From NCBI GenBank assembly GCA_037443205.1, contig JBBIOU010000004.1, positions 1-64,000 on the forward strand: a stretch of DNA of 64,000 bases, written 5' to 3'. The position numbers and the translations under genes are program-made. This DNA is from JBBIOU01 sp037443205. GTDB lineage: Bacteria; Bacteroidota; Bacteroidia; Flavobacteriales_D; UBA2798. Position 1 is the first letter of the stretch, and every line of letters starts with the position of its first letter. Shown here in pieces: positions 43,935 through 52,357 of this stretch. The notes below the pieces were generated by a model, which saw nothing but the letters and a program-made list of their open reading frames with translations, ran no database searches and was not told the DNA's origin.

Positions 43935-44981
43935 ATGAAACACACAACCCCTCGCGGTATTGCCCTTTATCTGTCGGTATTGGTAACCATTCTGGTAATG
44001 GCGGGTTGTATTACGGTTTTTTATATTATCGAAAATGAGTTTTTCATATTGCCGGCCTTTATTATCGGTATAATTGTATTTACAGCTACTTTTTTTCTTG
44101 CCTATTACAGCGTAGAAAAATTTATCTATTCAAAAGTAAAACTAATATACAAAAACATATCAAGCCAAAAAATTACCCGAATTAAAAAGAATGAAATAAA
44201 TAAATCGCCCGACATGCTGGCAGAAGTAAATGAGCAGGTACTATCGTGGGCACAAGATAAAAAAGATGAAATAATGCGTTTAAAAGCGCAGGAAAATTTT
44301 AGAAGAGAATTTATTGGTAATCTCTCTCACGAATTAAAAACTCCAGTTTTTAGCATCCAGGGATACATATTAACCCTATTGGAAGGAGGACTGGAAGACC
44401 CTAAAATTAACCGCGATTTTCTGGAACGCGCAGCTCGTGCCGTTGACCGTATTACACACATGATAGAAGACTTAGATATAATTACTCAATTAGAATCAGG
44501 TCAACTGCAACTTAATCTGAAAAAGGTAAATATCATTGAAATTGCAAAAGAGGTTATTGAATCGCTCGATATGCAAGCTGCAGAAAAAAATATTAAACTC
44601 GGTTTTAATCGTAATTATGATAAACCCATCTATGTAAAGTGCGATAGTGGCCGAATAGCGCAGGTTTTTACCAATCTTTTAGTAAACTCTATAAATTACG
44701 GAAATGACAACGGAAAAACAGATATCCGTTTTTTCGACATGGAAGATAATATTTTAATTGAAGTAGCCGATAACGGTTTGGGTATAGCTCAGGAACACTT
44801 ACCACGTCTTTTTGAGCGTTTTTACCGGGTAGATAAAAGTCGCTCGCGTCATCAGGGTGGTACCGGATTAGGTTTAGCAATTGTAAAACATATTATTGAA
44901 GCTCACGATCATTCAATTAGTGTAAGAAGCACCGAAGGAGTAGGGACCACCTTTGCTTTTACTCTCTCTAAGGCTAAATAG
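43935..44981 (+). CDS. PhoR-like sensor histidine kinase
   Basis: 348 residues. Two N-terminal TM helices (LYLSVLVTILVMAGCITVFYI, LPAFIIGIIVFTATFFLAYY) enclose almost no sensor domain. The dimerisation helix has FIGNLSHELKTPVFSIQGYI with His132. The ATPase domain has N-box VFTNLLVNSINYG, VADNGLGIAQEHLPRLFERFYRVDKSR and GGTGLGLAIVKHIIEAH. This short-sensor layout is that of PhoR/SenX3 kinases that read transport state via PhoU. It follows the canonical PhoB-like regulator. Confidence 0.93.
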   Translation: MKHTTPRGIALYLSVLVTILVMAGCITVFYIIENEFFILPAFIIGIIVFTATFFLAYYSVEKFIYSKVKLIYKNISSQKITRIKKNEINKSPDMLAEVNEQVLSWAQDKKDEIMRLKAQENFRREFIGNLSHELKTPVFSIQGYILTLLEGGLEDPKINRDFLERAARAVDRITHMIEDLDIITQLESGQLQLNLKKVNIIEIAKEVIESLDMQAAEKNIKLGFNRNYDKPIYVKCDSGRIAQVFTNLLVNSINYGNDNGKTDIRFFDMEDNILIEVADNGLGIAQEHLPRLFERFYRVDKSRSRHQGGTGLGLAIVKHIIEAHDHSISVRSTEGVGTTFAFTLSKAK

Positions 44982-45139
44982 TTTCTTGCCGAATCTATTA
45001 TTTGTCATAATATTTCATCTCAAACTTGTCTTATTGCACACAGTTCGAATTTCTTTTATCCCTGAACGCAAAATCTGTCAATTTGCAACCGCTAATACAT
45101 AAGTTTATGTGAATGAACCTTTTTAGCAGATAAGTTTAC

Positions 45140-45147
45140 TATTTTTG
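45140..45147 (+). promoter_or_regulatory. -7 promoter box (TATTTTTG) for the TonB-like gene
   Basis: Exact TAnnTTTG box, 19 nt before the GTG start at 45167. It supports that start codon. Confidence 0.55.
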
Positions 45148-45166
45148 TAATAGTATAGTTTAAAAA

Positions 45167-45913
45167 GTGAATAAATTATCCGATTTTATATTTAAACATC
45201 GTTACGGTTTGTTGGGGGCCTTATTGATACATCTAATATTATTGCTCTCGGCAAAAAATATTGTAGTAAATCAATATAACAGAATTACACCCGAAGAGCT
45301 GATAGAGATAGATTTTATGCCTGAAGAAAAATTACCGCAAGAAACAGAAGAAAAATCAGAAGAAGATAATCAAACAGTAGTTAATAAGGCATTTAATTTA
45401 GAAGATAAAAGAGAATATAGCGAAGAAAATTACGATGCCAGATATAAACACCTGGAAGATCAGGTTTACAAAGAGCTTAAAGAGTTTGAAAAAAATGAAT
45501 TTGAAAAACTGAAAGCCGGAAAATCAACCGAAACAGGATTAAATCCCGTAAACGAAAATACAGGTGATAAAAAGAATAAAGATAATAATGACAACGAAAT
45601 ACAAAATAAACCTACATCTTCGGGTAAATTGCTCGGAAAAACCACAGCAGATTTTGAACTGCACATGCGCCAAAAAGAGTATTTACCCATACCGGCCTAC
45701 AAATGTATTGGTAGCGGCACAGTTACCATTATCATTAAAGTAAATCGAAACGGAAAGGTGATAGATGCTAAAATAAACGAAAATGAATCAAGCTACAACG
45801 AAGAGTGCATGCGCGAGGCACTGGCTTATGCAAAAAGAGCTAAGTTTACAGCCTCATCTGTATCACCCGAACCTCAGGAGGGAAAAATTATTTACAGGTA
45901 TATTGCACAGTAG
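45167..45913 (+). CDS. TonB-like energy-transducer family protein
   Basis: 248 residues. Short cytoplasmic lead, one TM helix (GLLGALLIHLILLLSAKNIVV), then a charged linker rich in Glu/Lys/Asn (EEKLPQETEEKSEEDN). The C-terminal part (SGTVTIIIKVNRNGKVIDAKI, MREALAYAKRAKFTAS) resembles the TonB C-terminal domain. The start is GTG at 45167. Proline-rich spacing typical of TonB is absent, so it may be an AgmX/TonB-like adaptor rather than a true TonB. No ExbB/ExbD is nearby. Confidence 0.78.
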   Translation: MNKLSDFIFKHRYGLLGALLIHLILLLSAKNIVVNQYNRITPEELIEIDFMPEEKLPQETEEKSEEDNQTVVNKAFNLEDKREYSEENYDARYKHLEDQVYKELKEFEKNEFEKLKAGKSTETGLNPVNENTGDKKNKDNNDNEIQNKPTSSGKLLGKTTADFELHMRQKEYLPIPAYKCIGSGTVTIIIKVNRNGKVIDAKINENESSYNEECMREALAYAKRAKFTASSVSPEPQEGKIIYRYIAQ

Positions 45914-45942
45914 TTATAATCCTGATTTTCGATATTACAGGA

Positions 45943-47403
45943 TTAACGATTACCTTGCTTTGGCTGTTTGGGTATATTAGGTTTTATTCCTTCTTTTTTA
46001 AATATTTCCCAAAAAGTATTTTCAATGGTTATTGAATTACCGGCAGGAGTCGGCCTATATGCGGGCGATTGCATTAACTTACCATCTTTTCCTATCAGGT
46101 AATACAGCGGGTATGTATTAACTTTGTATAGGGTTTTTATTTCGGGATTTGCGCTATAATGTAAATGAACCCAGTTTTGCTGCGGATTAAGTTTTAAGTG
46201 GTTTTTCCAATCTTCTGTATTCTCATTGCAATTTATACTAACAAATGTAATAAGCGCACCATATTTATTTTTTAACCCTTGAATTAATTTCAGTTCGTTT
46301 GTAGCAGTACTACTGCGTGTATCCCAAAAACCCAGATACACGTATTTTCCTTTAAAATCGCTAAGCGAAATTATTTTATCATTCGGGTCTTTTAATGTAA
46401 ACATAGGTGCTTCGTAACCTATATATAAATGAGTCAAATTTTTTTTAATATTCAATGCAATATATTTATTTTCGGGATATGGGCTGAACCTGATTACAGA
46501 ATCCAGTATTGTGATAAAATTTTCCTGATAAAAACCCGGGTGATGATATTCAGATAATATTGATTTGAGCATTACTAGTTCAGCAACTTGTTCGCTTCTT
46601 ATAAAATCGTCACTTTGAAATATTTTTTTAAAGAGATAGGCACTGGCTTTTTCGTTTACTGCCATAATTACTTCTCTTTCTTTACTATACAGTGCCAGTT
46701 TAAAGTAATCAGCATAAAAGCGATTAAAAAATTCCATAAATTTTATGTGCCCATACTTTATTTTTTTATCTGATAAATATTTTTTGTAAACCAAGGCGTT
46801 TTCTAGTTTTACATCACTGTTAATGGGCTGAAACATTTCTAACATAGCTATGCCATAAGTAACATAATTAATAAAATATTCGTTTCTTATGCCTTTATAT
46901 ACTTTGCTTATTTTCATAACAAAAGTATCCAGCTCGGTTTTATACTCAGGCTTGCCTATATAGGGAATCATTTCGGCTAAAAAGAAATTTACTCTTTCTT
47001 CAAAATCAATTATCAAATTGTTTATATCATATATATCCAGGGTATCAAATAATATTTCTACTTTACTTTCGCCAAAGGGTCTTTTTTGTTCCTTATCGGG
47101 TAAGGGAAAAGTAATTTGATATTGTGTATGGGGCGATAGATATATTGTTCCGATGGCATCACCAATTTTTAGGTGTGCGTGTGTAATTTCATTTACATTT
47201 AATTTTATGCTTGTTTTTCCGTCATTATTTAAGGTTGTTTCAGCTATTTTTTCTTTCTCAAAGGTTATAAAGTCTTTTGTTTTCCATACAGAAGCGGTAT
47301 GATTTTCATATCCTTTTGCCTGAATAATCAGTTCGCATGTTTGTGCAATGGCTAATGGCACTATAAAAAGGCAATAAATGGTATGTATAAATTTATAAAG
47401 CAA
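45943..47403 (-). CDS. TlpA-like thioredoxin-fold protein lacking CXXC
   Basis: 486 residues. Signal peptide IHTIYCLFIVPLAIAQTCE. A long N-terminal region (about 20-330) has no recognised family and contains YGIAMLEMFQPI and FMEFFNRFYADYF. From about 335 there is an AhpC/TlpA thioredoxin domain (YEAPMFTLKDPNDKIISLSD, KYVYLGFWDTRSSTATNELK, NTYPLYYLIGKDGKLM). The active-site cysteines are replaced (W-C-x-x-C is R-S-S-T-A here), so it cannot do thiol redox chemistry by that route. Periplasmic. Possibly a structural or binding role. Confidence 0.8.
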   Translation of the reverse strand: MLYKFIHTIYCLFIVPLAIAQTCELIIQAKGYENHTASVWKTKDFITFEKEKIAETTLNNDGKTSIKLNVNEITHAHLKIGDAIGTIYLSPHTQYQITFPLPDKEQKRPFGESKVEILFDTLDIYDINNLIIDFEERVNFFLAEMIPYIGKPEYKTELDTFVMKISKVYKGIRNEYFINYVTYGIAMLEMFQPINSDVKLENALVYKKYLSDKKIKYGHIKFMEFFNRFYADYFKLALYSKEREVIMAVNEKASAYLFKKIFQSDDFIRSEQVAELVMLKSILSEYHHPGFYQENFITILDSVIRFSPYPENKYIALNIKKNLTHLYIGYEAPMFTLKDPNDKIISLSDFKGKYVYLGFWDTRSSTATNELKLIQGLKNKYGALITFVSINCNENTEDWKNHLKLNPQQNWVHLHYSANPEIKTLYKVNTYPLYYLIGKDGKLMQSPAYRPTPAGNSITIENTFWEIFKKEGIKPNIPKQPKQGNR

Positions 47404-47410
47404 GTTTGAT

Positions 47411-47872
47411 TTATTTAATATGAATTGAAGCGGGTATAAAACTACTTACCTCTCCACCATGCTTAATTATTTCTCTTACTATACTGGAGCTGATGGCAGA
47501 GTATATAGGGTCAGTAATCAAAAATACTGTTTCTACCAAGGGCTGCATGGCAAGGTTCATTTGGCTGATTGTTTTTTCGTATTCAAAATCGGCAGGCGTT
47601 CGTAATCCTCTTAAAATAAAACGTGCATTTTCTTTCATGCAAAAATCTACCGTAAGACCTTCATACGTTTTTACCTCTACTTTAGGTTCGTTAATAAAAG
47701 TTATTTTTATCCATTCCATTCGTTGTTCTAAGCTAAACATGGCATTTTTAGCAGAATTTGTGCCAATAGCCACAATTATTTTATCAAATAAGGGGATGCT
47801 TCTTTTTACAATGGCTTCATGTCCTTTGGTTAGGGGGTCAAAGGTACCCGGAAATACAGCAATACGATTCAT
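47411..47872 (-). CDS. coaD: Phosphopantetheine adenylyltransferase
   Basis: 153-residue enzyme of CoA synthesis, adenylating 4'-phosphopantetheine. Nucleotidyltransferase motif AVFPGTFDPLTKGHEAIVKR contains TxGH; IVAIGTN, ARFILRGLRTPADFEYE and the SSSIVREIIKHGG segment are the expected CoaD signature. Hexameric in known members. Gene is 10 nt from rsmD on the same strand. Confidence 0.97.
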   Translation of the reverse strand: MNRIAVFPGTFDPLTKGHEAIVKRSIPLFDKIIVAIGTNSAKNAMFSLEQRMEWIKITFINEPKVEVKTYEGLTVDFCMKENARFILRGLRTPADFEYEKTISQMNLAMQPLVETVFLITDPIYSAISSSIVREIIKHGGEVSSFIPASIHIK

Positions 47873-47882
47873 AACAGGTTGT

Positions 47883-48413
47883 TTATGATTTGAAAAAACT
47901 GAAGTTTACTTTGCCGTAGTGGCGAGTTTCGATAAAGTTACTACAATTTTTTAATACTAATTCAGCGGGATGTTCTATAATTAATAATCCGTTGTTTAAT
48001 AGTTGGCGTTGAAATACTATTTCGGGAATTTCGGCAGTGTTTTTAAAGGTAAAAGGAGGATCAGCAATAATTATATCATATTTTACGTTGCATGATTTTA
48101 AAAAGCTTATTGCATCTTGTTTGATAGTATGTGCATTTTTAATATCCCAGTCTGTGTAAATTTTTTTTAAATTTTGTATGGCTTTAAATGAATGGTCAAC
48201 CGAAGTAATTTTTAATGCCCCTCTCGAAACAAATTCCAAACTCAGGCTTCCGGTTCCGCAAAATAAATCAAGTACGGTGATTCCTTCTAAGTTATAATTG
48301 TGTTGTAATACATTAAATAGTCCTTCTTTGGCATAATCGGTTGTTGGCCTGGTTTCTTTAAGTTGGGGGGCGTGTATAATTCTGCCTTTATATGTTCCGC
48401 CTATTATACGCAC
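47883..48413 (-). CDS. rsmD: 16S rRNA (guanine966-N2)-methyltransferase RsmD
   Basis: 176 residues. MRIIGGTYKGRIIHAP and RPTTDYAKEGLFNVL, SAM motif VLDLFCGTGSLSLEFVSRGA and catalytic IIIADPPFTF. Methylates G966 of 16S rRNA. Its ATG lies inside the DUF3822 gene's last codons (10-nt overlap). Confidence 0.94.
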   Translation of the reverse strand: MRIIGGTYKGRIIHAPQLKETRPTTDYAKEGLFNVLQHNYNLEGITVLDLFCGTGSLSLEFVSRGALKITSVDHSFKAIQNLKKIYTDWDIKNAHTIKQDAISFLKSCNVKYDIIIADPPFTFKNTAEIPEIVFQRQLLNNGLLIIEHPAELVLKNCSNFIETRHYGKVNFSFFKS

Positions 48414-49201
48414 TTTTCAATGTTGTATAAATTCAGATATTGGTGTTCGGGTTTTTCGCTATAGCTAATGTTATTGATGTATTTTTTTATTTCGGGGACT
48501 ATTTGTGTCAATGTATTTAAGTTACCTGCTATTTCTACATTTTGTGTTTCGTTATTGAGGCTTAATTGATCAAAGCAGTATAGAATATAGTATATGGCAT
48601 CGGTTATTGAATTGTAGGTAAAGCTATTAAAAAAGTGAATTTTATTGTTTTTGATATAGCGAATCATCAATAAGTGGTCATAAAAGTATAAGTTAAAAGA
48701 GTCGGCAGCATTATTGATGCCGTGCGAGGCAAACAGGTAGGCCGAAGATACTATTTCGGCTCCCGGGTAAAGCTGTGTTGCAAGTTGTGAGATGTTTTGT
48801 TCAAATGCATATACCGAAACCGTATCAAACACGTCAATGATTTTGTATTGTATAATATCGTTGGAAGTTATTTCGCAGTTTAGTTTAAGGTAATCAGATG
48901 CCAGTTGTTTTTCGAAAATTGCAGTTGGTATTAATGTGTGTTTTAAATTACAGGTACTTACAAACAATTTACCGATATTATTTTTAATTGCTTTATCAGA
49001 GGCAATTTTTGCCATTTCGTCCGGGGCATTTGTTTGTTGCAGTGCGCAAAAAGCTTGCTTAGAAGTGTTTTTTTCTAAAGCCAGCAGATATAAAAAGTCT
49101 GAACCGGTTTCTACAAATAATACGGGTTTATTGAGGCTAAGTAATGCTTCCGTAAATTTTATAAGAGAGTTATTCTCCCCAGTTTCCATTGGTATTAACA
49201 T
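48404..49201 (-). CDS. DUF3822 family protein
   Basis: 265 residues, in the Bacteroidota DUF3822 family typically placed next to rsmD, as here. Visible parts are VLFVETGSDFLYLLALEK, LYPGAEIVSSAYLFASHGI and YDHLLMIRYIKNNKIHFFNSF, suggesting a modified actin/ASKHA-like fold; function is not known. The first Met (49201) or Met at 49189 could start; both overlap the preceding gene by 20-32 nt. Confidence 0.8.
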   Translation of the reverse strand: MLIPMETGENNSLIKFTEALLSLNKPVLFVETGSDFLYLLALEKNTSKQAFCALQQTNAPDEMAKIASDKAIKNNIGKLFVSTCNLKHTLIPTAIFEKQLASDYLKLNCEITSNDIIQYKIIDVFDTVSVYAFEQNISQLATQLYPGAEIVSSAYLFASHGINNAADSFNLYFYDHLLMIRYIKNNKIHFFNSFTYNSITDAIYYILYCFDQLSLNNETQNVEIAGNLNTLTQIVPEIKKYINNISYSEKPEHQYLNLYNIEKCV

Positions 49202-50057
49202 CAGTTAAGGAGCCAATCATCAGGGTATCTTTACCTACCGGTCTAGGGTCTTTTATTAATATTACCCAGGTTTCAATATTGTTTTTGGATATTTTGCCTG
49301 TTTTCATGTAAATTTCTTTGCCACCGCTAAAAGGTAAAATGCCAATAGAATCTACATCAAATACCGGATAAATGGATTTTGCCGACCTTCTTTTTTCGGC
49401 TTCGGGGTTTAAAAATAAACGCGTAATTACAGGTTCATAGGTTGTATCGCGTTTGATATAACCTAATTTCATCGCCTCGTATTCGGTTAATTTATCAGGA
49501 CGATCTTTATATTTTTTATCGTTTGGAAAAGTTTCTTTAAGTTTTGCCCAAATTTCATCGGTTACTTTTTCGGGTACATCACCTTCTTTTTTAACATTGA
49601 TGGTTTTACCTTCTTTAATAAATTTTCTGAGGGTTGCATAATCTTGGGCATATACTCCGTTTACCCTCATATATTCCAATTGTGCATCGCGTATATCTTT
49701 TAAACGTTGTTTAACTTCTTTTTCAATACGCTCTACCATTGCATCATGCTGTATTTTATCGTTAATAGATTTAAAATCAAGATAGGCATAAACAACGCAC
49801 AAGGTAAATAAGACGCCAAATAATATTATTCTTAAGGCTTTATTGATGATATCCTTTACATAAAGAAATGATATTACAGACATCCCGAGCAAAGCAATTG
49901 CACCGGCCATGAACAAACTATTTTGAGTAAAGTTTGTGTCAGGATCTTTATATAGCGCTATACTCATCATTACGCTACCCAAGAAAAGCAAAATAAGAGT
50001 ATCAAGGTAGCGGATAAATTCTTTGCTAATATTTTCGTATGTTTTTAAATTACTCAT
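49170..50057 (-). CDS. Membrane protein of unknown function with pseudopilin-like region
   Basis: 295 residues. Three or four TM helices occupy the first 95 residues (LDTLILLFLGSVMMSIALY, LFMAGAIALLGMSVISFLYV, IILFGVLFTLCVVYAYL). A coiled stretch (VERIEKEVKQRLKDIRDAQLEYMRVNG) then leads to an extracytoplasmic domain. The AQLEYMRVNGVYAQDYATL segment resembles type II/IV pseudopilin N-terminal regions, but there is no prepilin site. Function unknown. The last 32 nt overlap the DUF3822 gene. Confidence 0.65.
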   Translation of the reverse strand: MSNLKTYENISKEFIRYLDTLILLFLGSVMMSIALYKDPDTNFTQNSLFMAGAIALLGMSVISFLYVKDIINKALRIILFGVLFTLCVVYAYLDFKSINDKIQHDAMVERIEKEVKQRLKDIRDAQLEYMRVNGVYAQDYATLRKFIKEGKTINVKKEGDVPEKVTDEIWAKLKETFPNDKKYKDRPDKLTEYEAMKLGYIKRDTTYEPVITRLFLNPEAEKRRSAKSIYPVFDVDSIGILPFSGGKEIYMKTGKISKNNIETWVILIKDPRPVGKDTLMIGSLTDVNTNGNWGE

Positions 50058-50142
50058 TTTTACAATTTTTAATAAGGGACAAATCTACATTTTTTTTAAA
50101 TTGCATAGCTAAATTATCAGAAAGGATTATAAAAAATTAATA

Positions 50143-50150
50143 TATTTTTG
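50143..50150 (+). promoter_or_regulatory. -7 box (TATTTTTG) overlapping the helicase TTG start
   Basis: Exact TAnnTTTG whose final TTG is the annotated start codon of the helicase at 50148. Either the box or the start is wrong, or the transcript starts downstream. Confidence 0.35.
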
Positions 50151-51554
50151 GCTATTAAAACGACCGATATTTTAGAATTATTGCGAAAAACATCTACCAT
50201 TGAGCCAACGGCTTCGCAAAGGGCTTTTATGGAAAGGATGTCTTATTTTATGGCGTCAGATGAGCGCTTCAAAATTTTTTTGCTAAAAGGTTATGCGGGC
50301 ACAGGTAAAACCACCATGTTGAAAACTTATGTGCATTTTTTAGAAAAATTAAATATCAACGTGGTTCTGCTGGCGCCTACAGGCAGGGCTGCAAAAGTAT
50401 TGTTTGCCTATACCGGTAAAAAAGCATATACTATTCATAAACAGATATATAACCTAAAAAGAAATGCCGGATATATTTTTTTAGAGTTAGCACACAACCC
50501 CCATCATAATACAGTTTTTATTGTTGATGAAGCTTCGATGATTGGTAATACCCCCGGCAGCAACGAAAATTTTGGACAACAACGCAGGCTATTGGAAGAT
50601 TTGCTTAGATACATTTATCGCGGAAAAAAATGTGTGGCTGTATTTAGCGGTGATGATGCCCAGTTACCTCCGGTAGGCAGTGTTATTAGTCCGGCTCTTA
50701 ACAAAACTTACATAGAACAACATTTTAATCTTGTGGTTTTTGAAGCATTGCTTACGGATGTGGTTAGACAGCAGGCGCTATCGGGTATTCTTGCCAATGC
50801 AACCCATATACGTAAACTCATAAGTTTGAATCATACAGTAGATCCGCAAATAAATTTTAATTTTCCTGATATTGTTAATATAAGTACCACACAGTTAGAA
50901 GACGAACTGCAAACAGCTTATAATCAATATGGCATAGAGGGGTGCCTGGTAATAACACGAAGCAATAAACGCGCAAATAACTTTAACAGGCAAATCAGAG
51001 CCCGCATTTTGCAATTTGAGGATGAACTCTGTGCCGGTGACCGATTGATGGTTGTAAAAAATAATTATCACTGGTTGGATAATCATAATCCGATAGGTTT
51101 TATAGCTAATGGGGATATTATTCAACTGCTGAGAGTGAAAAATAAAGAAAACCTGTATGCACAGGATTTTGCAAATGTACGTGTAGAATTTAATGATTAT
51201 GAACAAGATACAGCCATTGAACTAAAAATAATACTATCAAGTTTATATACCGAAAGTGCCAATCTGCCGCAACAAGTTATGCAAGAGCTTTATAAAAATA
51301 TTGAACCGGATTACATGGATGAACCCAATAAGAATAAAAAAAGAGAAAAAATACTTAATAACGATTATTACAATGCTTTGCAAGTGAAATATGCCTATGC
51401 CGTTACCTGCCATAAAGCACAAGGCGGGCAATGGCCTTGTGTATTTATAGATAGAGGTTATTTTACCGATGAAATGCTTAATTTAGAGTATTTACGTTGG
51501 CTTTACACCGCTTTTACCAGAGCAAGCGAAAAATTGTTTTTGATTAATTTCTGA
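50148..51554 (+). CDS. RecD/Pif1-like ATP-dependent DNA helicase
   Basis: 468 residues, superfamily 1. A Q-motif-like PTASQ near 20-24, Walker A GYAGTGKTT (48-56), APTGRAAKVL, Walker B VFIVDEASMIGN, GDDAQLPPVG, and C-terminal UvrD-type motif YAVTCHKAQGGQWPCVFID with RWLYTAFTRASEKLF. Such stand-alone RecD-like helicases are common in Bacteroidota. The TTG start at 50148 overlaps a promoter-like box; no ATG precedes the Q-motif, so an internal ATG at 50229 would lose it. Confidence 0.88.
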   Translation: MAIKTTDILELLRKTSTIEPTASQRAFMERMSYFMASDERFKIFLLKGYAGTGKTTMLKTYVHFLEKLNINVVLLAPTGRAAKVLFAYTGKKAYTIHKQIYNLKRNAGYIFLELAHNPHHNTVFIVDEASMIGNTPGSNENFGQQRRLLEDLLRYIYRGKKCVAVFSGDDAQLPPVGSVISPALNKTYIEQHFNLVVFEALLTDVVRQQALSGILANATHIRKLISLNHTVDPQINFNFPDIVNISTTQLEDELQTAYNQYGIEGCLVITRSNKRANNFNRQIRARILQFEDELCAGDRLMVVKNNYHWLDNHNPIGFIANGDIIQLLRVKNKENLYAQDFANVRVEFNDYEQDTAIELKIILSSLYTESANLPQQVMQELYKNIEPDYMDEPNKNKKREKILNNDYYNALQVKYAYAVTCHKAQGGQWPCVFIDRGYFTDEMLNLEYLRWLYTAFTRASEKLFLINF

Positions 51555-51594
51555 TTACCTGCATATAAGCCGATAAAATACATAATGGAAAAAA

Positions 51595-51624
51595 AAAGAC
51601 TGTAAACACCTGTTTACAGTCTTT
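51595..51624 (-). terminator. Rho-independent terminator of tRNA-Arg
   Basis: Perfect stem AAAGACTGTAAACA / TGTTTACAGTCTTT with a 2-nt loop. On the minus strand it is followed by a T-run, starting 12 nt after the tRNA. Confidence 0.85.
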
Positions 51625-51635
51625 CAAAAACTTAG

Positions 51636-51709
51636 TGACCTCGTCAGGATTCAAACCTGAAACCTTTTGATCCGTAGTCAAATGCTCTATTCAGTTGAGC
51701 TACGAGGCC
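51636..51709 (-). tRNA. tRNA-Arg (anticodon ACG)
   Basis: A 74-nt cloverleaf on the minus strand. The acceptor stem pairs GGCCTCG with CGAGGTC (one G-T). D-arm GCTC/GAGC, anticodon stem TTTGA/TCAAA with loop CTACGGA reading ACG, T-arm TCAGG TTTGAAT CCTGA. CCA is not encoded. It is preceded by a GIY-YIG gene whose stop abuts its promoter. Confidence 0.95.
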
Positions 51710-51720
51710 ATTTGCGAGTG

Positions 51721-51728
51721 CAAATATA
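51721..51728 (-). promoter_or_regulatory. tRNA-Arg -7 promoter box (TATATTTG)
   Basis: Exact TAnnTTTG box on the minus strand. It starts directly after the GIY-YIG stop codon and lies 12 nt from the tRNA 5' end. Copies occur at 52052-52059 and 52384-52391. Confidence 0.6.
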
Positions 51729-51986
51729 TTACTTTTTTTCAAAGGCGGGTAAGATATTTTGTTTTATAAATTTTCGGCCTGCGCCCGATTTAAAGAATTT
51801 TTCTCGTTGCATAGCCAATGCTCTTGTTTCAAATGTTTCGAAGTAAATCAGTTTCCAGGGTGCATATTTTTTAGTATATGCTACTTCTTTGTTGTTGTGC
51901 ATTTGTAATCGCTTGAATAAATCGTGTGTTTGTCCTTTGTATAATACACCATTTACTTCGGATTTAATGATATAGACAAAATACAC
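51729..51986 (-). CDS. GIY-YIG nuclease family protein, copy 1
   Basis: 85 residues, the size of the stand-alone GIY-YIG (UvrC N-terminal-like) nuclease. The core motif is YFVYIIKSEVNGVLYKGQT, then Arg26 in FKRLQMHN and a C-terminal REKFFKSGAGRKFIKQNILP. The start is GTG at 51986, which directly follows a C-run with no spacer. The protein is identical to the copy at 52060. The stop codon abuts the tRNA-Arg promoter. This gene type often occurs in Bacteroidota next to tRNA or rRNA genes; whether it cuts DNA to spread is unproven. Confidence 0.85.
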   Translation of the reverse strand: MYFVYIIKSEVNGVLYKGQTHDLFKRLQMHNNKEVAYTKKYAPWKLIYFETFETRALAMQREKFFKSGAGRKFIKQNILPAFEKK

Positions 51987-52040
51987 GGGGGTAGGATTTA
52001 GTCAAATGCTTCCGCCTCAGGCGGATTGAGCTACGAGGCC
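51987..52040 (-). pseudogene. Partial tRNA-Arg remnant with palindrome insertion (copy 1)
   Basis: Read on the minus strand: GGCCTCGTAGCTCAA (52026-52040) is the exact 5' end of tRNA-Arg. TCCGCCTGAGGCGGA (52011-52025) replaces the second half of the D-loop and D-stem. AGCATTTGACTA matches part of the anticodon stem, followed by AATCCTACCCCC, which looks like a tRNA T-arm/acceptor 3' strand. The anticodon loop and the rest are missing. The GIY-YIG GTG follows at once. Confidence 0.75.
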
Positions 52041-52357
52041 ATTTGCGAGTGCAAATATATTACTTTTTTTCAAAGGCGGGTAAGATATTTTGTTTTATAA
52101 ATTTTCGGCCTGCGCCCGATTTAAAGAATTTTTCTCGTTGCATAGCCAATGCTCTTGTTTCAAATGTTTCGAAGTAAATCAGTTTCCAGGGTGCATATTT
52201 TTTAGTATATGCTACTTCTTTGTTGTTGTGCATTTGTAATCGCTTGAATAAATCGTGTGTTTGTCCTTTGTATAATACACCATTTACTTCGGATTTAATG
52301 ATATAGACAAAATACACGGGGGGTAGGATTTAGTCAAATGCTTCCGCCTCAGGCGGA
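52026..52357 (-). repeat. Tandem cassette unit 2 (332 bp)
   Basis: Same content as unit 1 except for one extra G in the run before the GTG (six versus five). The palindrome is at 52343-52357. Confidence 0.88.
52060..52317 (-). CDS. GIY-YIG nuclease family protein, copy 2
   Basis: 85-residue protein identical to the copy at 51729, from GTG at 52317. The near-perfect DNA identity implies a recent duplication or active gene conversion. Upstream is a second tRNA remnant with the palindrome, and the TATATTTG box at 52384-52391 would drive transcription through it. Part of the tandem cassette. Confidence 0.85.
   Translation of the reverse strand: MYFVYIIKSEVNGVLYKGQTHDLFKRLQMHNNKEVAYTKKYAPWKLIYFETFETRALAMQREKFFKSGAGRKFIKQNILPAFEKK

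Larger units (their letters stand above)
51695..52025 (-). repeat. Tandem cassette unit 1 (tRNA 5' half + promoter + GIY-YIG + partial tRNA, 331 bp)
   Basis: Plus-strand boundary at TTGAGCTACGAGGCC. It contains the tRNA-Arg 5' half (belonging to the intact tRNA), the TATATTTG promoter, the GIY-YIG gene, a tRNA-like tail and the palindrome TCCGCCTCAGGCGGA (52011-52025). Repeats at 52026-52357 with one extra G. Confidence 0.88.
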
